DNA of 64,000 nucleotides from the NCBI GenBank assembly GCA_963730225.1, contig CAVSQX010000002.1:434001-498000 (forward strand). Direction: 5' to 3'. The translations under genes were made by a program, and so were the position numbers. The notes beneath the pieces were generated by a model. The model was not told the origin of the DNA, did not search any database, and saw nothing but the letters and a program-made list of their open reading frames with translations. This document shows positions 48,601-56,818 of the stretch, in pieces; position 1 is the first letter of the stretch, and every line of letters starts with the position of its first letter. This DNA comes from CAVSQX01 sp963730225. GTDB lineage: Bacteria > Planctomycetota > Phycisphaerae > Tepidisphaerales > Tepidisphaeraceae.

Positions 48601-49421
48601 CCGCCGTTGTCGTTGAAAACATCGCCGCCCAGTTGCAGCGAGCCGTTGACGTTCAGCGTCCCGGTCGTTTGCGTGAAAGTCAGCTCCGGATCTTCGTAGA
48701 TTACGTTCACAGCGCTGGCGATGTTGATATTCCCGGAGTTGCTGATATTGCCGGTCAGCAACGTTGTGGCGTTGAAATCCAGCGTGCTGCCGCCGCTGAC
48801 ATTCACATTCCCATTGGCCAGCGCTCCGGCGCCAGCCAGAATCAGCGTTCCCCCGCCGGCGACCGTCGTTCCGCCGGTGTATACGCTGTTGTTGGTCACC
48901 GTCAGGGTGCCGGTCCCTCCCATCGTGAACCCATCGCTGCCGGCGATCACCGAATTGATGGTGGCCGAGATTCCCGAATCGACAGTGACAAATCCGGTGG
49001 TATCGGTCAGCGTGTTGGTCGAACCAGCCGAATCCAGCGTGAACCCCGCATCAAACGTGATCGAATTCGCGACGCGGTTGGTGTTGAGATTGATGGTTCC
49101 GACGGTGCCGCCGCCGAAAGTGATGTCGTCGCCGGGAGCGGTGTTGCTGGGAGCCGTATCCACGACGCCGCCCGAGGTCCAATTGTCGGCGTTGGACCAG
49201 TTGACCCCATCGCCAACAACTCCGACTGCCGAATTGCCGTCCCACGTGTCCGAAGCCGCCCGTGCCCCACGCTGCTGCAATACGGTCAACGCCGCGATCG
49301 CCGCCAGCCGGGCGGTTTTATGCAAGCATCTGGGATTGCGATTCGGCGCACGATCCGCGCCGCCGATGGGGATGACATGTCCTCTCCTGAAGCCGAGCAG
49401 AGCCGAACCGCGTTTCGACAT
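42636..49421 (-). CDS. Giant modular surface protein with dockerin and PEP-CTERM tail
   Basis: A protein of about 2261 residues; start at 49421 (MSKRGSALLGFRRGHVIPIG) is uncertain, with an in-frame GTG at 49484. An export-like hydrophobic stretch (ARLAAIAALTVLQQRGARAA) leads into autotransporter-type beta-helix sequence (GGTTVAGGGTLILAGAGAL). The middle is a run of 193-residue modules (TPTLTNAGVLTVNPGPTADG; LNFNLINQTNGTVNINAST; DNNSGTPTLAFGSAATTGAF). Near the end lie two dockerin repeats (GDANLDGVVNGSDYTLID; GDFNYDGVVNGDDYTLID), then the sorting signal VPEPTGLVLFGLAASLLGRRRR. PEP-CTERM proteins are processed by exosortase; dockerins bind cohesins. Having both suggests a large surface scaffold or adhesin. 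The downstream neighbour shares the same tail. Confidence 0.88.
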   Translation of the reverse strand: MSKRGSALLGFRRGHVIPIGGADRAPNRNPRCLHKTARLAAIAALTVLQQRGARAASDTWDGNSAVGVVGDGVNWSNADNWTSGGVVDTAPSNTAPGDDITFGGGTVGTINLNTNRVANSITFDAGFTLDSAGSTNTLTDTTGFVTVDSGISATINSVIAGSDGFTMGGTGTLTVTNNSVYTGGTTVAGGGTLILAGAGALANGNVNVSGGSTLDFNATTLLTGNISNSGNINIASAVNVIYEDPELTFTQTTGTLNVNGSLQLGGDVFNDNGGTYSGTVTLTNNGIAPTLSFGVAATSGAFLFGGTLGGSYSLTGNIPSGASVTLEPTSTQSTGGTLTGASGFTNSGTLLLTALGNSTSDTFGITATPTLTNAGLFAVNPGPTADGTRVVNANLVNQAAGTVNINASTTWGASSNYTITNSGNFNVAAGKTFGSGGEFADFVQSAGTLNVTGALLINSGTFVDNGGAVNGTVTLANTGSTPTLSFGASATSGAFLLSGTAVGSFSLTGNIPAAGSVTLQPSATIPELTTLTAASGFTNSGSLVLSSIGANSSDTFGINATPTLTNAGALTVNPGPSADGTRILNFNLVNQTNGAVNINASTTWGTSSDYTITNSGNFNVAAGKTFSFADEFGNFVQSAGTLDVTGALLINSGTFSDNGGTVDGTVTLANTGSTPTLSFGPSATSGALLFGGTLGGSYSLTGSIPSSASVTLQPSATVPELTTLVASSGFTNSGTIVLSAIGANSNDTFGITATPTLTNAGVLTVNPGPTADGTRILNFNLINQATGTVNINASTTFGTSSDYSLSNSGNFNIASGKTFSFGESFTTFTQSAGTLNATGSLLLNGDIFNDNGGTINGTVTLDNNSGTPTLAFGSAATTGAFLFNGTLGGSYVLTGNIPTAASVTLQPSATITEIATLAASTGFTNSGTLLLSAIGANSSDTFNITATPTLTNAGVLTVNPGPTADGSRTLNFNLINQTNGTVNINASTTFGTSSDYSLSNSGNFNIASGKTFSFAESFATFTQSAGTLNATGSLLLNGDSFNDNGGTIDGTVTLDNNSGTPTLAFGSAATTGAFLFNGTLGGSYILTGNVPTAASVTMQPSATIMENATLAASTGFTNSGTLLLSAIGANSSDTFNITATPTLTNAGVLTVNPGPTADGSRTLNFNLINQTNGTVNINASTTLGSTGNYTISNSGVFNIATGKTLSFNATGATFTQSAGTLDVNGSILLAGDTFNDNGGTIAGTGAVTLSSNGGTPTLEFGSTAPSGNFLFNGTASSSFSITGNIPAGASVTMQPNSSLQEFFSLVATAPFTNSGTLILSSINADSSDTLGFLGTATLTNAGIFTSNPGNVAGTQGARVLDAALINQSTGVVNINVNTTMAANSTYSITNNGTINIAPSSTLSFALVGATFTQGSGIVNVGAGGSLDLAGDNLVLDDGTISLSADAATPATMPVGGVTFTGGASSDTIATGTTAGGLLPGTVNLGGNTVPFNIAAGTATYQVTVSASVINGSIQKTGAGALLLSGSNSLTGALAVNGGVVEFATSTGFSGLSSISVNAIGGVGLDTGSTNSTFLNLLAAASSPNFGALLLAPADSTVNINFTTSPLNNANLVDMSIGAIATGATYTATITPASSNYDLGGGGTLTLPNPNALTGNRSASILGGTVVLANANNLTNGVDISAGTLLVTNAAGSATGSGAVMVNGGRLGGTGIISGPLTVNSGGTIFAGTSNDTPGKVAGTLSLPSGSSLLGTTALDLTAPNTSDRLTFGFASPGSVTFGGTLVITNPNSIAFAAGQSYQLFGYSSDTGTFSLNLPTLPTGYSWNTTNLYAAGVLSVLGPSPVNSQWASNFGGSWNTASDWSSGVPNGSGAEAELLGSPTGITAPATISLNGTQTVGQLYLANSSSYTIAAGTVAGSSLIINDSGDSDGADPMINVSQGGHTISAPVLLAAGVQIYCQLSSDTLTISGPISGAGPLTIAGAGSLTLTNTESYSGSTDIESNGTLNLASTAALPSGTNLTVDGVLNVAAGSAAGINVRTLGSLNVGGKMSIAAPSSQANRTVLVTREGTPDLISGGLLDLSSNDMIVHAGSVSEIAQDIESGYNGGHWNGTTGITSSAAGATTNTAIGYELNSTGTNTLMSSFDGQTVGSGDVLVKYTYFGDANLDGVVNGSDYTLIDNGFNNSLTGWRNGDFNYDGVVNGDDYTLIDNAFNTQGPSLAGIPAEMIATNTAQVSGSSSSVPEPTGLVLFGLAASLLGRRRRLNG
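45300..48850 (-). repeat. 579-bp tandem coding modules
   Basis: The T of the shared TGGGGCC motif lies at 45956, 46535, 47114, 47693 and 48272, exactly 579 bp apart (193 codons), with more divergent units at both ends. A stretch of over 200 bp around 45893-46109 and its copy 579 bp on appear identical by eye, so duplication was recent. Confidence 0.93.
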
Positions 49422-49480
49422 TTTAGTATCGGCAACGCGAATGTAAATGGAAATCCGGCCCGTGGCTCGCTTTGCAATTC

Positions 49481-52400
49481 TCACACCCGCAAGCGGAAGC
49501 GGCGGCGTCGCGCCCGCCGCAGAAGTGCCACCGCACCCGCCATCGCGATCACACCCGAGGCCGGCTCGGGAACAGATGGTGCAGATTGGGCAATTTGTGC
49601 GGTGTCGGCAGCGACCATTTCCTCTGGATCGGCCGCGAGCGATGCGCCCTGCGTGTTGAAAGCGTTATCGATCAACGTGTAATCATCGCCGTTGACGACC
49701 CCGTCATAATTAAAATCCCCGTTGTGCCAGCCGGTCAATGTGTTGTTGAATCCGTTGTCGATCAGCGTGTAATCCGATCCATTCACCACGCCGTCCAGGT
49801 TCGCATCGCCGAAGTATGTGTATTTAATCAGCACGTCGCTGCTGGTTACGACCTGGCCCGCAAACGTGTTTACCAGCGTGCCGCCACTGTCGTTGGAATT
49901 GAGTTCGATGCCAAGCGCCGTGTTGGTCGTTCCGGCCGCGGTGGAAGAGGTTATGCCGCCCGATCCATTCCAATGGCCGAAGTTGTAACCAGCGGCGATT
50001 TCGCTCGTGATGGCCGACAGGCTGCCGTTATGCACGATCGCATCGTTGTCCGTCATATCGAGTTGACCGGACCCGGACGGAGTCAGGGCGCCCGTAACCA
50101 GCACCAAGCCGGTTCCGGTTATTTTCGCCTTGCCGCCATTGCCGATCGTCACTGCGGACAAATGCTGGGTGGAGGAAAAGGTGACCAATCCTCCGGTGGC
50201 GGTGATTGAAAGATTCGCTCCACCCGCGCCGGCATCGCTGGCGAACGTCGCGGTGCCGGCGGTGTTGGTAAAGGTCGTGCCGGGCGCCCAGCTTTGCGCA
50301 CCGCTCTGGGTAAAGCTGCCGCTGTTGGTGCTCGCATCCGACGACTGCAAAATCCCGGCGTTGTTGAACGTGCCTTGATTCGTGAACATGCCGCCGAACA
50401 TGTCATACTGATCGCCGGCTGCGCCGGTCATGGTGCCGCCGGGGACGATGGTAACGTTGGCCTGGAAGATGTTGGTAGACGGATCGGAGATATATGCATT
50501 GCCTGTGTAGGATCCGCCGAAGGTTACGGTCGTGCCTGTAACGATGATGGTTCCGTTATTAGTAATGTTGCCGGTGAAGATCGCCGGGTTATATTTGATA
50601 TTGATAGCCTGAGTAAAGCCGTTGGTGATGTTGCCGTTAACGGTGCTCGTGCCGCCGGTGAGGGTGATGGAGCCGTTGTTGGTAAGGCCGCCGGTGCGGA
50701 GGATTCCGTAACCGGTGATTTGGCCGGTGTTGTTCATAGCATGGCCGTCGTTGTCGAAGGTTCCGCCGACCAGTGAAATGATGCCGGCATTGGTGGCAAG
50801 GCCCTGAACGAGCAGGATCGAAGCGCCGGAGGCGACTTGAATTTGGCCGCCGGTGGTGTTGGTGATGCCGGCCGCGGAGAGAATCAGTTGCCCGCCGGAG
50901 GCACTGATGGTGCCGGTGGAATTGGCGATGGATGCGGTGATGTCGCCAGCGCCGGCGATGGTTCCCGTGTTGGTGATCGCGCCGCCGCCGAGCACGGCGG
51001 AGCTACCTTGCATATTAACAAGGCCGGCGTTCGTCCACGGCGAGGAGATCGCCAGCAAGTCTCCCGGAGCGGCGTTGATGGTGCCGCCGGCGTTGGAGAA
51101 GTTGCCGGTGATCGTGCCGGTGCCGGTGATGGTGCCGATGTTGGTGGCGGCGGTGGCATTGGTGAAGCTCATTACGCCGGCCAGGACGAGCATTCCATCG
51201 TTGGTAAACGGGGCACTGACCGTGCCGTATCCTTCCATGGTTCCGCCGAAATCGTTGGTGACGACGCTGCCCGCCAGCGTCGCGGCGCTGAGGTAAAGCG
51301 ACCCCAGGTTGTCCAGGCCGGCGCCGTTCACGGTGATGACCTCTCCCGCGGAAAGCGAGATGTAGTCATTATTTTGAATACCGTTGGCGGCGACAAAACT
51401 CGGTCCAAGATTGACCGAGCCTTGATTGATAAGCCGGGCGTTGAACAGGCCGTTTTGGTAGTTGAAAACACCTTGGTTCTGAAAGTTGCCGTTGATAGTT
51501 CCGCCGGCTTGGGTGAAGGTGGAAAAGTAGAGTGTGCTGCCGGCGTTTTGAGTCAGGACGCCGCCGGGATTGAGGGTGACGCTGCCGGTGACGTAGTGGG
51601 TGGCACCGTTGTTGAGGGTGAGTGTGAACGGGCCGGCCCCGGCGAGAGTTTCGTTGCCGGTGACCATGAGCGTTTGACCTGTGCCCAAAGTCAGAGAGCT
51701 GAGGAAAGCGTCGGAGGTAGTGGTGTTGGCTGCGCCGGAATCCCAGGTAACGTTGGATGTGATGTTGAGGGTTCCGTTGGTCCAGTTGAACAGGGAAGGC
51801 AAGCCGTTGAAGTCGAGTTGGGAGGCGTTGATGATTCCGCCGCTGGCCAGATTGATTGAGGAGCTGGGGGTATTGAAAACGGTGAGCGTGCCACCGACGG
51901 TCATGGAAGCGCCGTTGCTGACGATCAAAATTCCAGTGCCGACGGGAGTGGCGACGCCGGTGCTGGCGATGTCGGCGCTCTGGCCGCCGACCGTGACGCC
52001 GCCGCTGGCCAAAAGTGAGCCGCCGCTAAGCGTGTAGGTGCCGGTTCCGCCGTAGAAGCCAAGATCCAACTCGCCGAATTCGCCGCCGGCTTCGGTGATG
52101 GTGTTGGTGCCACCGGTTTGGGTGAAAGTTCCCGGGCCGTACAGGCCCACGGCTTCGATCCCGGTTACCGCCAGGGCCCCGGTGCCGCTGAGGTTGTAGG
52201 CGCCATGGGAGGGCGCTAAGCCACCGACGAGGAAATCGCCTACTCCTGCTGCGCTTCCGATGGTATTGGTGCCGCCGGTTTGGTTGAAAGTTGCCGTGCC
52301 GCTGAAACCCAGGATTTCACCCCCGCCGTTACCCCCGGCTACCACAACGGCGCCGCTGCCGCTGAGCGTGTAGGTGCCGGTGGAACCGCTGTTATAAGCG

Positions 52401-54242
52401 AGGTACAAAATACTGGTGTTGTTGGCTCAACGTGTTGGTGCCCCCAGACTGCGTGACGTTTACCGCGCCGCTGTTGCCCACAATTTCTGTGCCCGCGACG
52501 CTCAAGGACTGGTTTGTCGACAGTGCCAGCGAACTGGCCAGATTCCCGCCGTTAGCCGCAGTGTCGATGATCGCATTGACATTTGGATTGGTCAGAATCA
52601 GCGTGCCGCCGGTCCAGTTGAACAGCGCCAGGTTTCCCGAGAGATTCAAAGAACCGGTGCTGAGGGTTCCGCCGCTGAGTGTCAGGCTGGTCCCGGAAGT
52701 ATTGTAGACAGTCAGTGTTCCGGTGCTTGGGATGGTTACGCTGCTGGATCCGCCGACCGTGAGGGTTCCCTTGCCGCCGGGCCCGATATTGCTTCCACCG
52801 ACGTAGACATTCCCGGTGACCGGCAGCGTCGCATTGCCGCTGAGCGTGAGGGCACCGGTGGATCCGGTGTTGTAGCCGATGTAAACATCGCCGCCGACCG
52901 TGTTGCTGCCGGCCTGGGTGATGGTTCCCGTGCTGTTGTATCCGATGGTTTCACTGCCGCTGACCGAGAGCGTCTGGGCCGAGGAAAGGGCCAACGTTCC
53001 CGCCGCGCTGGCGCTGTCGCCGAAATTCTGCGCGGCGGAGTTGTCGATGGTGATCGATTCGTTGTTCAGATCGACCTCGCCGCTGCTCCAGTTGAACAGC
53101 GCCAGATTTCCCGACAGATTCAGACTACCGGTGGTGATGGTTCCAGAATTACTGAGCGTCAAGCCGCTGCCGACCGTGTTGTAAACCACGAGCGTTGACG
53201 TGTTGTTGGGAAAATAGAAGTCGCCACCCGAAACGGTCAGCACGCCCTTGCCACCGGCCGCGTTATTGCTGCCGCCCACGTAGACGTTGCCGCCGGCCGA
53301 CACAGAACCTTGGCTGAGCGTGTACGTGCCGCTGGACCCGCTGCTGTAACCCAGGAAGAGGTTGAACCCGGAACTGATCCAACTGGTGCCGTTGGTCTGG
53401 TTTACAGTTCCCGTGCCCGACAAACCCACATATTCATTCCCGTCAACCGTGAGCTCGCTTGCCGTGCCACTCAGATTATAAGCGCCGTTCGATGTGCTGC
53501 CGTTACCGATATACAAGTTATTGGCAAAGTTGGTACCGCCCGATTGGTTGAAGGTTCCCGTGGCGGTATTCCCGACAAACTCGGTGCCGCTGACCGTAAG
53601 GCTTGCATTGCCGCTGAGCGCGTAGGTGCCTGCGGACCCGCTGTTTTCGCCGAGGTACAGGCTAAGGCCGACTGTATTTGTCCCGCCGGTCTGGTTGAAG
53701 GTTCCCGTGCCGGAGTAGCCCACGTTTTCAGTGCCGCCATCCGAAAGCGATGCGCCGCCGCTCAGGAGGTAAATTCCCTTGTCGGTGGAGTTAAAGCCAA
53801 GGTAAAGCTGGTTGGTGGAGGAGATTGTATTTATCCCGCCGCTTTGGGCGAACGCGCCGGTCCCATTGCTTCCCGCGCCGGAATCGCCGATGAACTCGCC
53901 GGCGGTGGTGATGTTGTTGGCCGACATGGAAAGCAACGTCGTGGCCGAACCGGTGAAGTTGGTCAGGTCTACCGTCAGCGTGCCCAGGGTGACTGGAGCG
54001 CCGGTATAGTCGTAGGTGATGTTTCGGCCAACCCCGTCGGTCAGGGTGATGTTGACCACGGAAGCGGCCACGGGCACGCCGCCGCTCCAGTTGGCGGCCA
54101 AACTCCAGTTGCCGCTGCCGTCGGTCCAGGTGCTCGTCGCCGCCGATGCTTGAGGGGCGTGCCACAGAACGATCGCCAGTGCGGCGAAAATCACCGTCCG
54201 CAGCGTCAAGTGGCATCGACGTCGCATTCCCGAAGTGGACAT
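49481..54242 (-). CDS. Giant beta-helix protein with dockerin and PEP-CTERM tail, frameshifted
   Basis: Start at 54242 behind GGAGGA, with a signal peptide (MRRCHLTLRTVIFAALAIVL and on to ASAATSTW). A repeat region follows with strands of the type GTFNQTGGTNTVGLSLYLGE, GTYTLSGGSLLA and GGKGVLTVSG, then autotransporter-like repeats (GAGDITASIANSTGTIS). Around 52404 the frame changes inside a TTTT run; removing one T joins SQQHQY to LYLAYNSGSTGTYTLSG, matching an earlier NQLYLGFNS repeat. The repaired protein has about 1586 residues. It ends with two dockerin repeats (GDANLDGVVNGSDYTLID, GDFNYDGVVNGDDYTLID) and VPEPASGVIAMAGAVALLRR. The ends of this gene and the next are paralogous, so they probably arose by duplication. 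Confidence 0.85.
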
Positions 54243-54460
54243 GTTTCCTCCTACCCGAGCCGGCCGACTGAAATCCCCACGAATTCTTCAAATCTTCGAC
54301 AGAAGTGAGCCGAATCAGGCTAGAGCACGATATGACGATTTCCAACAAGCTTCAAGCAAATTCCCGCAGCATCGGGAATTAAAAACTCCGTCCATGCCCC
54401 CGAACGCGCGATTCGTGGGAAAGCCTCCGCCGGGTCGCGCAAATATCCCACCAGCCCCGC

Positions 54461-55360
54461 TCAATCTTCCACATCCAATGAAATATCCAGCCCCGCCGCC
54501 GAGTGCGTGATCGCCCCCACCGAAATCCGCTCGACACCGCTCGCCGCGATCTGCCGAACCGTTTCCAGCGTCACTCCGCCGCTGGCTTCCAGTTGCGTTT
54601 GGCCCTTGCGGCCCGATCTGTTTCGCATCTCCACCGACTGCTCCATCTTCGGACAATCCATGTTGTCCAGCAGAATCGCGTGAATCCCATCCACCTTCAG
54701 CACCTCGCGCAGCTGCTCCAGCGAATCGACTTCCACCTCGATGAATCGATCGATTTGCTCGCCCCGACTGGCGGCGATCGTCTGCGAAAGATAGCCCGCT
54801 AATTCCTTGATCGACGCCCCCGCCAAATGGTTGTCCTTGACCAGCAGGCCGTCGTACAGACCGATGCGATGATTGTGCCCGCCGCCGCAACGCACCGCGT
54901 ATTTATCCAGCAGCCGAAAGCCGGGAACCGTTTTACGCGTGTCGAAAATTTTCGCCCCCGATCCCGCGACTCGGCGAACGAACCGCTGCGTCAGCGTCGC
55001 CACGCCGCTCATGTGCTGGAGAAAATTCAAAATGACGCGCTCCGCCGCCAGCAGCGATCGCATCGGCCCCCGGATGCGCAGCAACGGCGTGACTTGCGCA
55101 TTGCTGAATCGACCTTCGATAATCTCCATGTGGAACCCGGGAATCTGTTCGACGCGCAAACGCTCATCGTACGCCCGGCAGATCATCTCCACGATAGGCA
55201 GCCCGCAGGTGATTCCAATTTCCTTCTGAAGCAGCGTGCCGACGCCGATCTTGTCCTCCGGAATCAGCAGCCGGCTCGTGACATCGCCGGCGCCCAAATC
55301 CTCGCGCCGGGCGAGTTGAATCAGTTCCTTGACATCGTCCTGGCTCGGGAATGGATACAT
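54461..55360 (-). CDS. nadC: Nicotinate-nucleotide pyrophosphorylase (quinolinate phosphoribosyltransferase)
   Basis: Converts quinolinate and PRPP to nicotinate mononucleotide in NAD synthesis. 299 residues starting MYPFPSQDDVKELIQLARRE. Motifs: REDLGAGDVTSRLL, RSLLAAERVILNFLQHMSGV, the substrate-binding DTRKTVPGFRLLDKYAVRCG with GGHNHRIGLYDGLLVKDNH, EVEVDSLEQL, LLDNM, LEASGGVTLETV and ISVGAITHSAAGLDISLD. Frame and length are normal. It stands alone on the minus strand; nadA and nadB are not in the window. The spacer on its start side holds an inverted heptamer repeat. Confidence 0.96.
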   Translation of the reverse strand: MYPFPSQDDVKELIQLARREDLGAGDVTSRLLIPEDKIGVGTLLQKEIGITCGLPIVEMICRAYDERLRVEQIPGFHMEIIEGRFSNAQVTPLLRIRGPMRSLLAAERVILNFLQHMSGVATLTQRFVRRVAGSGAKIFDTRKTVPGFRLLDKYAVRCGGGHNHRIGLYDGLLVKDNHLAGASIKELAGYLSQTIAASRGEQIDRFIEVEVDSLEQLREVLKVDGIHAILLDNMDCPKMEQSVEMRNRSGRKGQTQLEASGGVTLETVRQIAASGVERISVGAITHSAAGLDISLDVED

Positions 55361-55380
55361 CGACGACGACTCCGAAGAAA

Positions 55381-55474
55381 TTGCCTATTTCCTATTGCCT
55401 ATTTCCCATTGAAAAAGACCCATCGCTCCGCTCTTCCAATAGGCAATAGGCAATAGGCAATAGGCAATAGGCAA
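55381..55474 (+). repeat. Inverted heptamer repeat (CAATAGG)
   Basis: Right arm 55437-55474 is CAATAGG repeated five times plus CAA. Left arm 55381-55411 carries the inverse (ATTGCCTATTTCCTATTGCC and so on). The 25-bp spacer between them could form the loop of a long hairpin. The element lies between nadC and a decayed sigma-factor remnant. Confidence 0.9.
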
Positions 55475-55491
55475 CTCCTCCCCCCATTATA

Positions 55492-55762
55492 TCACTTCGG
55501 ACGTGTCGTCGGCAGTTGATTTGCCGAAACCTCCACGATTCGCAGATCGCCGTAAACCGCCTCGTATTTCATCGAGCCCTTTGACCGATACCACAGCACG
55601 ATCTTGTCCGCGTCCCCCAGCTTAACGGCGCGAAAGCTCCAGCGCCGTCAGAAACGCTTCCTGCAAGCACTCATCCGCATCCGCATCGTTTCCCAAAAGC
55701 CTCCGCGCGCTCCGCCACACAGCGGGCCCGTCGTCCCTGAGAATCGACTCCCAATCAACCAT
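55492..55762 (-). pseudogene. Decayed ECF sigma factor remnant fused to a second gene end
   Basis: From an ATG at 55762 the minus strand encodes 46 residues, MVDWESILRDDGPAVWRSAR then RLLGNDADADECLQEAFLTA, matching the start of region 2 of ECF sigma factors, and then stops at 55622-55624. A second frame continues to 55492 with IVLWYRSKGSMKYEAVYGDL and RIVEVSANQLPTTRPK, which looks like the C-terminus of another protein, perhaps the exported or anti-sigma partner once encoded next to it. A large internal deletion would explain the fusion. Regions 3 and 4 of the sigma factor are gone, so it cannot work. Confidence 0.65.
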
Positions 55763-55908
55763 CTCGCTCCGTTGTCTTTGGATGCCGTGCCCGCCAGCAA
55801 CAGATAGTCGATGACGGGCAGTGCGATCTTACAGCATTTATTTCCCTACCCGTTCCGACTTCAGGTTGACAGCGGCGGCGTCGGCGTGCCGGGATTTGTG
55901 CGCATGAG

Positions 55909-56403
55909 TTACTGCTGAGCGTCGGGCAGATTTTTCAGGTCGAGCAGGTCCTGTGGCCGCCCGGATGCTTCCTTCATCTTCCGCAGCCAATCCAGCGAGG
56001 CGAAGCGAAGGCCGTGCGATTCAACGCTGTTGGCCAAAAGGTCATTCACGTCCGCGCTTGGAAATCCCGGAATGTAATCGAACAGATCGAGGAATCCCTG
56101 CTTGGTCCAAAGCATCATCAGATGATTGGCCTGTATGAATCGCAGGTTCACAGGATGCGTTCGTTCCACGCCGGTGGCAGGATCGATTTCTTTGCCGACG
56201 TAATGGGCGTCGACTTCGCCAAGAGCGTTGGCTAGGGCCTGCTCGGATCGGGCGGATCGGACCCAGACAATGTCAGTGTCCTCGGTTGCTCGGCCATACC
56301 CGTGGAAATTAACCGCGTGCCCACCGATGATCACGAAGGGCACGTCATGGCGTTTGAGCGCTTCGAGAATTGAGAAATCAGGAGGCATCGGCTGGTGGAA
56401 CAT
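55909..56403 (-). CDS. Nucleotidyltransferase-fold protein (possible toxin-like)
   Basis: A 164-residue protein starting MFHQPMPPDFSILEALKRHD at 56403; ATG 56388 is an alternative. The block VPFVIIGGHAVNFHGYGRAT followed by EDTDIVWVRS fits the GG-x-A-x(3)-HG-x-R-x-T-x-D-x-D pattern of minimal nucleotidyltransferases such as AbiEii-like and DUF6036-like proteins; the two metal-binding aspartates are in DTDI. The end (WLRKMKEASGRPQDLLDLKN) is typical of this group. Its start overlaps a 71-residue upstream gene by 26 bp, which suggests a two-gene unit like a toxin-antitoxin pair. That role is inference only. Confidence 0.75.
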   Translation of the reverse strand: MFHQPMPPDFSILEALKRHDVPFVIIGGHAVNFHGYGRATEDTDIVWVRSARSEQALANALGEVDAHYVGKEIDPATGVERTHPVNLRFIQANHLMMLWTKQGFLDLFDYIPGFPSADVNDLLANSVESHGLRFASLDWLRKMKEASGRPQDLLDLKNLPDAQQ

Positions 56404-56593
56404 CGATCGCCCGGGCCTTGAAATTCCGCCGCAGAAAATGAGCGTACCCCTGCGGCGAGCTGCGGAGAATCGCCCACATGCGTTCCTGGAGCCGCTGCAT
56501 TTCCTCCATGCGCTGCTCGTAACTCATCTGTTGCCACCGGTGGCGCAGGAACCGGTTTCGGCGGGCGAGTTGTTCGGATAGCTCGTCGTCCAT
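56378..56593 (-). CDS. Small partner protein of the nucleotidyltransferase
   Basis: A 71-residue basic helical protein beginning MDDELSEQLARRNRFLRHRW. The core YEQRMEEMQRLQERMWAILR and PQGYAHFLRRNFKARAI suggests two amphipathic helices. It overlaps the nucleotidyltransferase gene by 26 bp in a different frame, so the two are translated together. No DNA-binding motif is clear. An antitoxin or targeting role is possible but not shown. Confidence 0.6.
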   Translation of the reverse strand: MDDELSEQLARRNRFLRHRWQQMSYEQRMEEMQRLQERMWAILRSSPQGYAHFLRRNFKARAIDVPPADAS

Positions 56594-56818
56594 CGATAAT
56601 CAGAGTATACCGCAGCGGCGGGTTAGAAGCTGCCCGAATCAGGAGATGCCCCCCGCACACTGACGCACGACCCGATGCTATCCCCGCCCGAAGAGAATTC
56701 GCCATATGCGACACCAGCCGCCCAATTCTTCGGCGAGCGCAATACGCAGATCATCATGCGCCATCGGTTGCTTATTCGTGTCTAATTCCAGGAGCTTCCT
56801 CCAGCCAGAGGTAATTCA

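Noticed and set aside
24353..54242. Repeats of the surface genes as a CRISPR array
   Set aside because: The periods are 318 and 579 bp and in frame, with no short repeats alternating with unique spacers and no cas genes.
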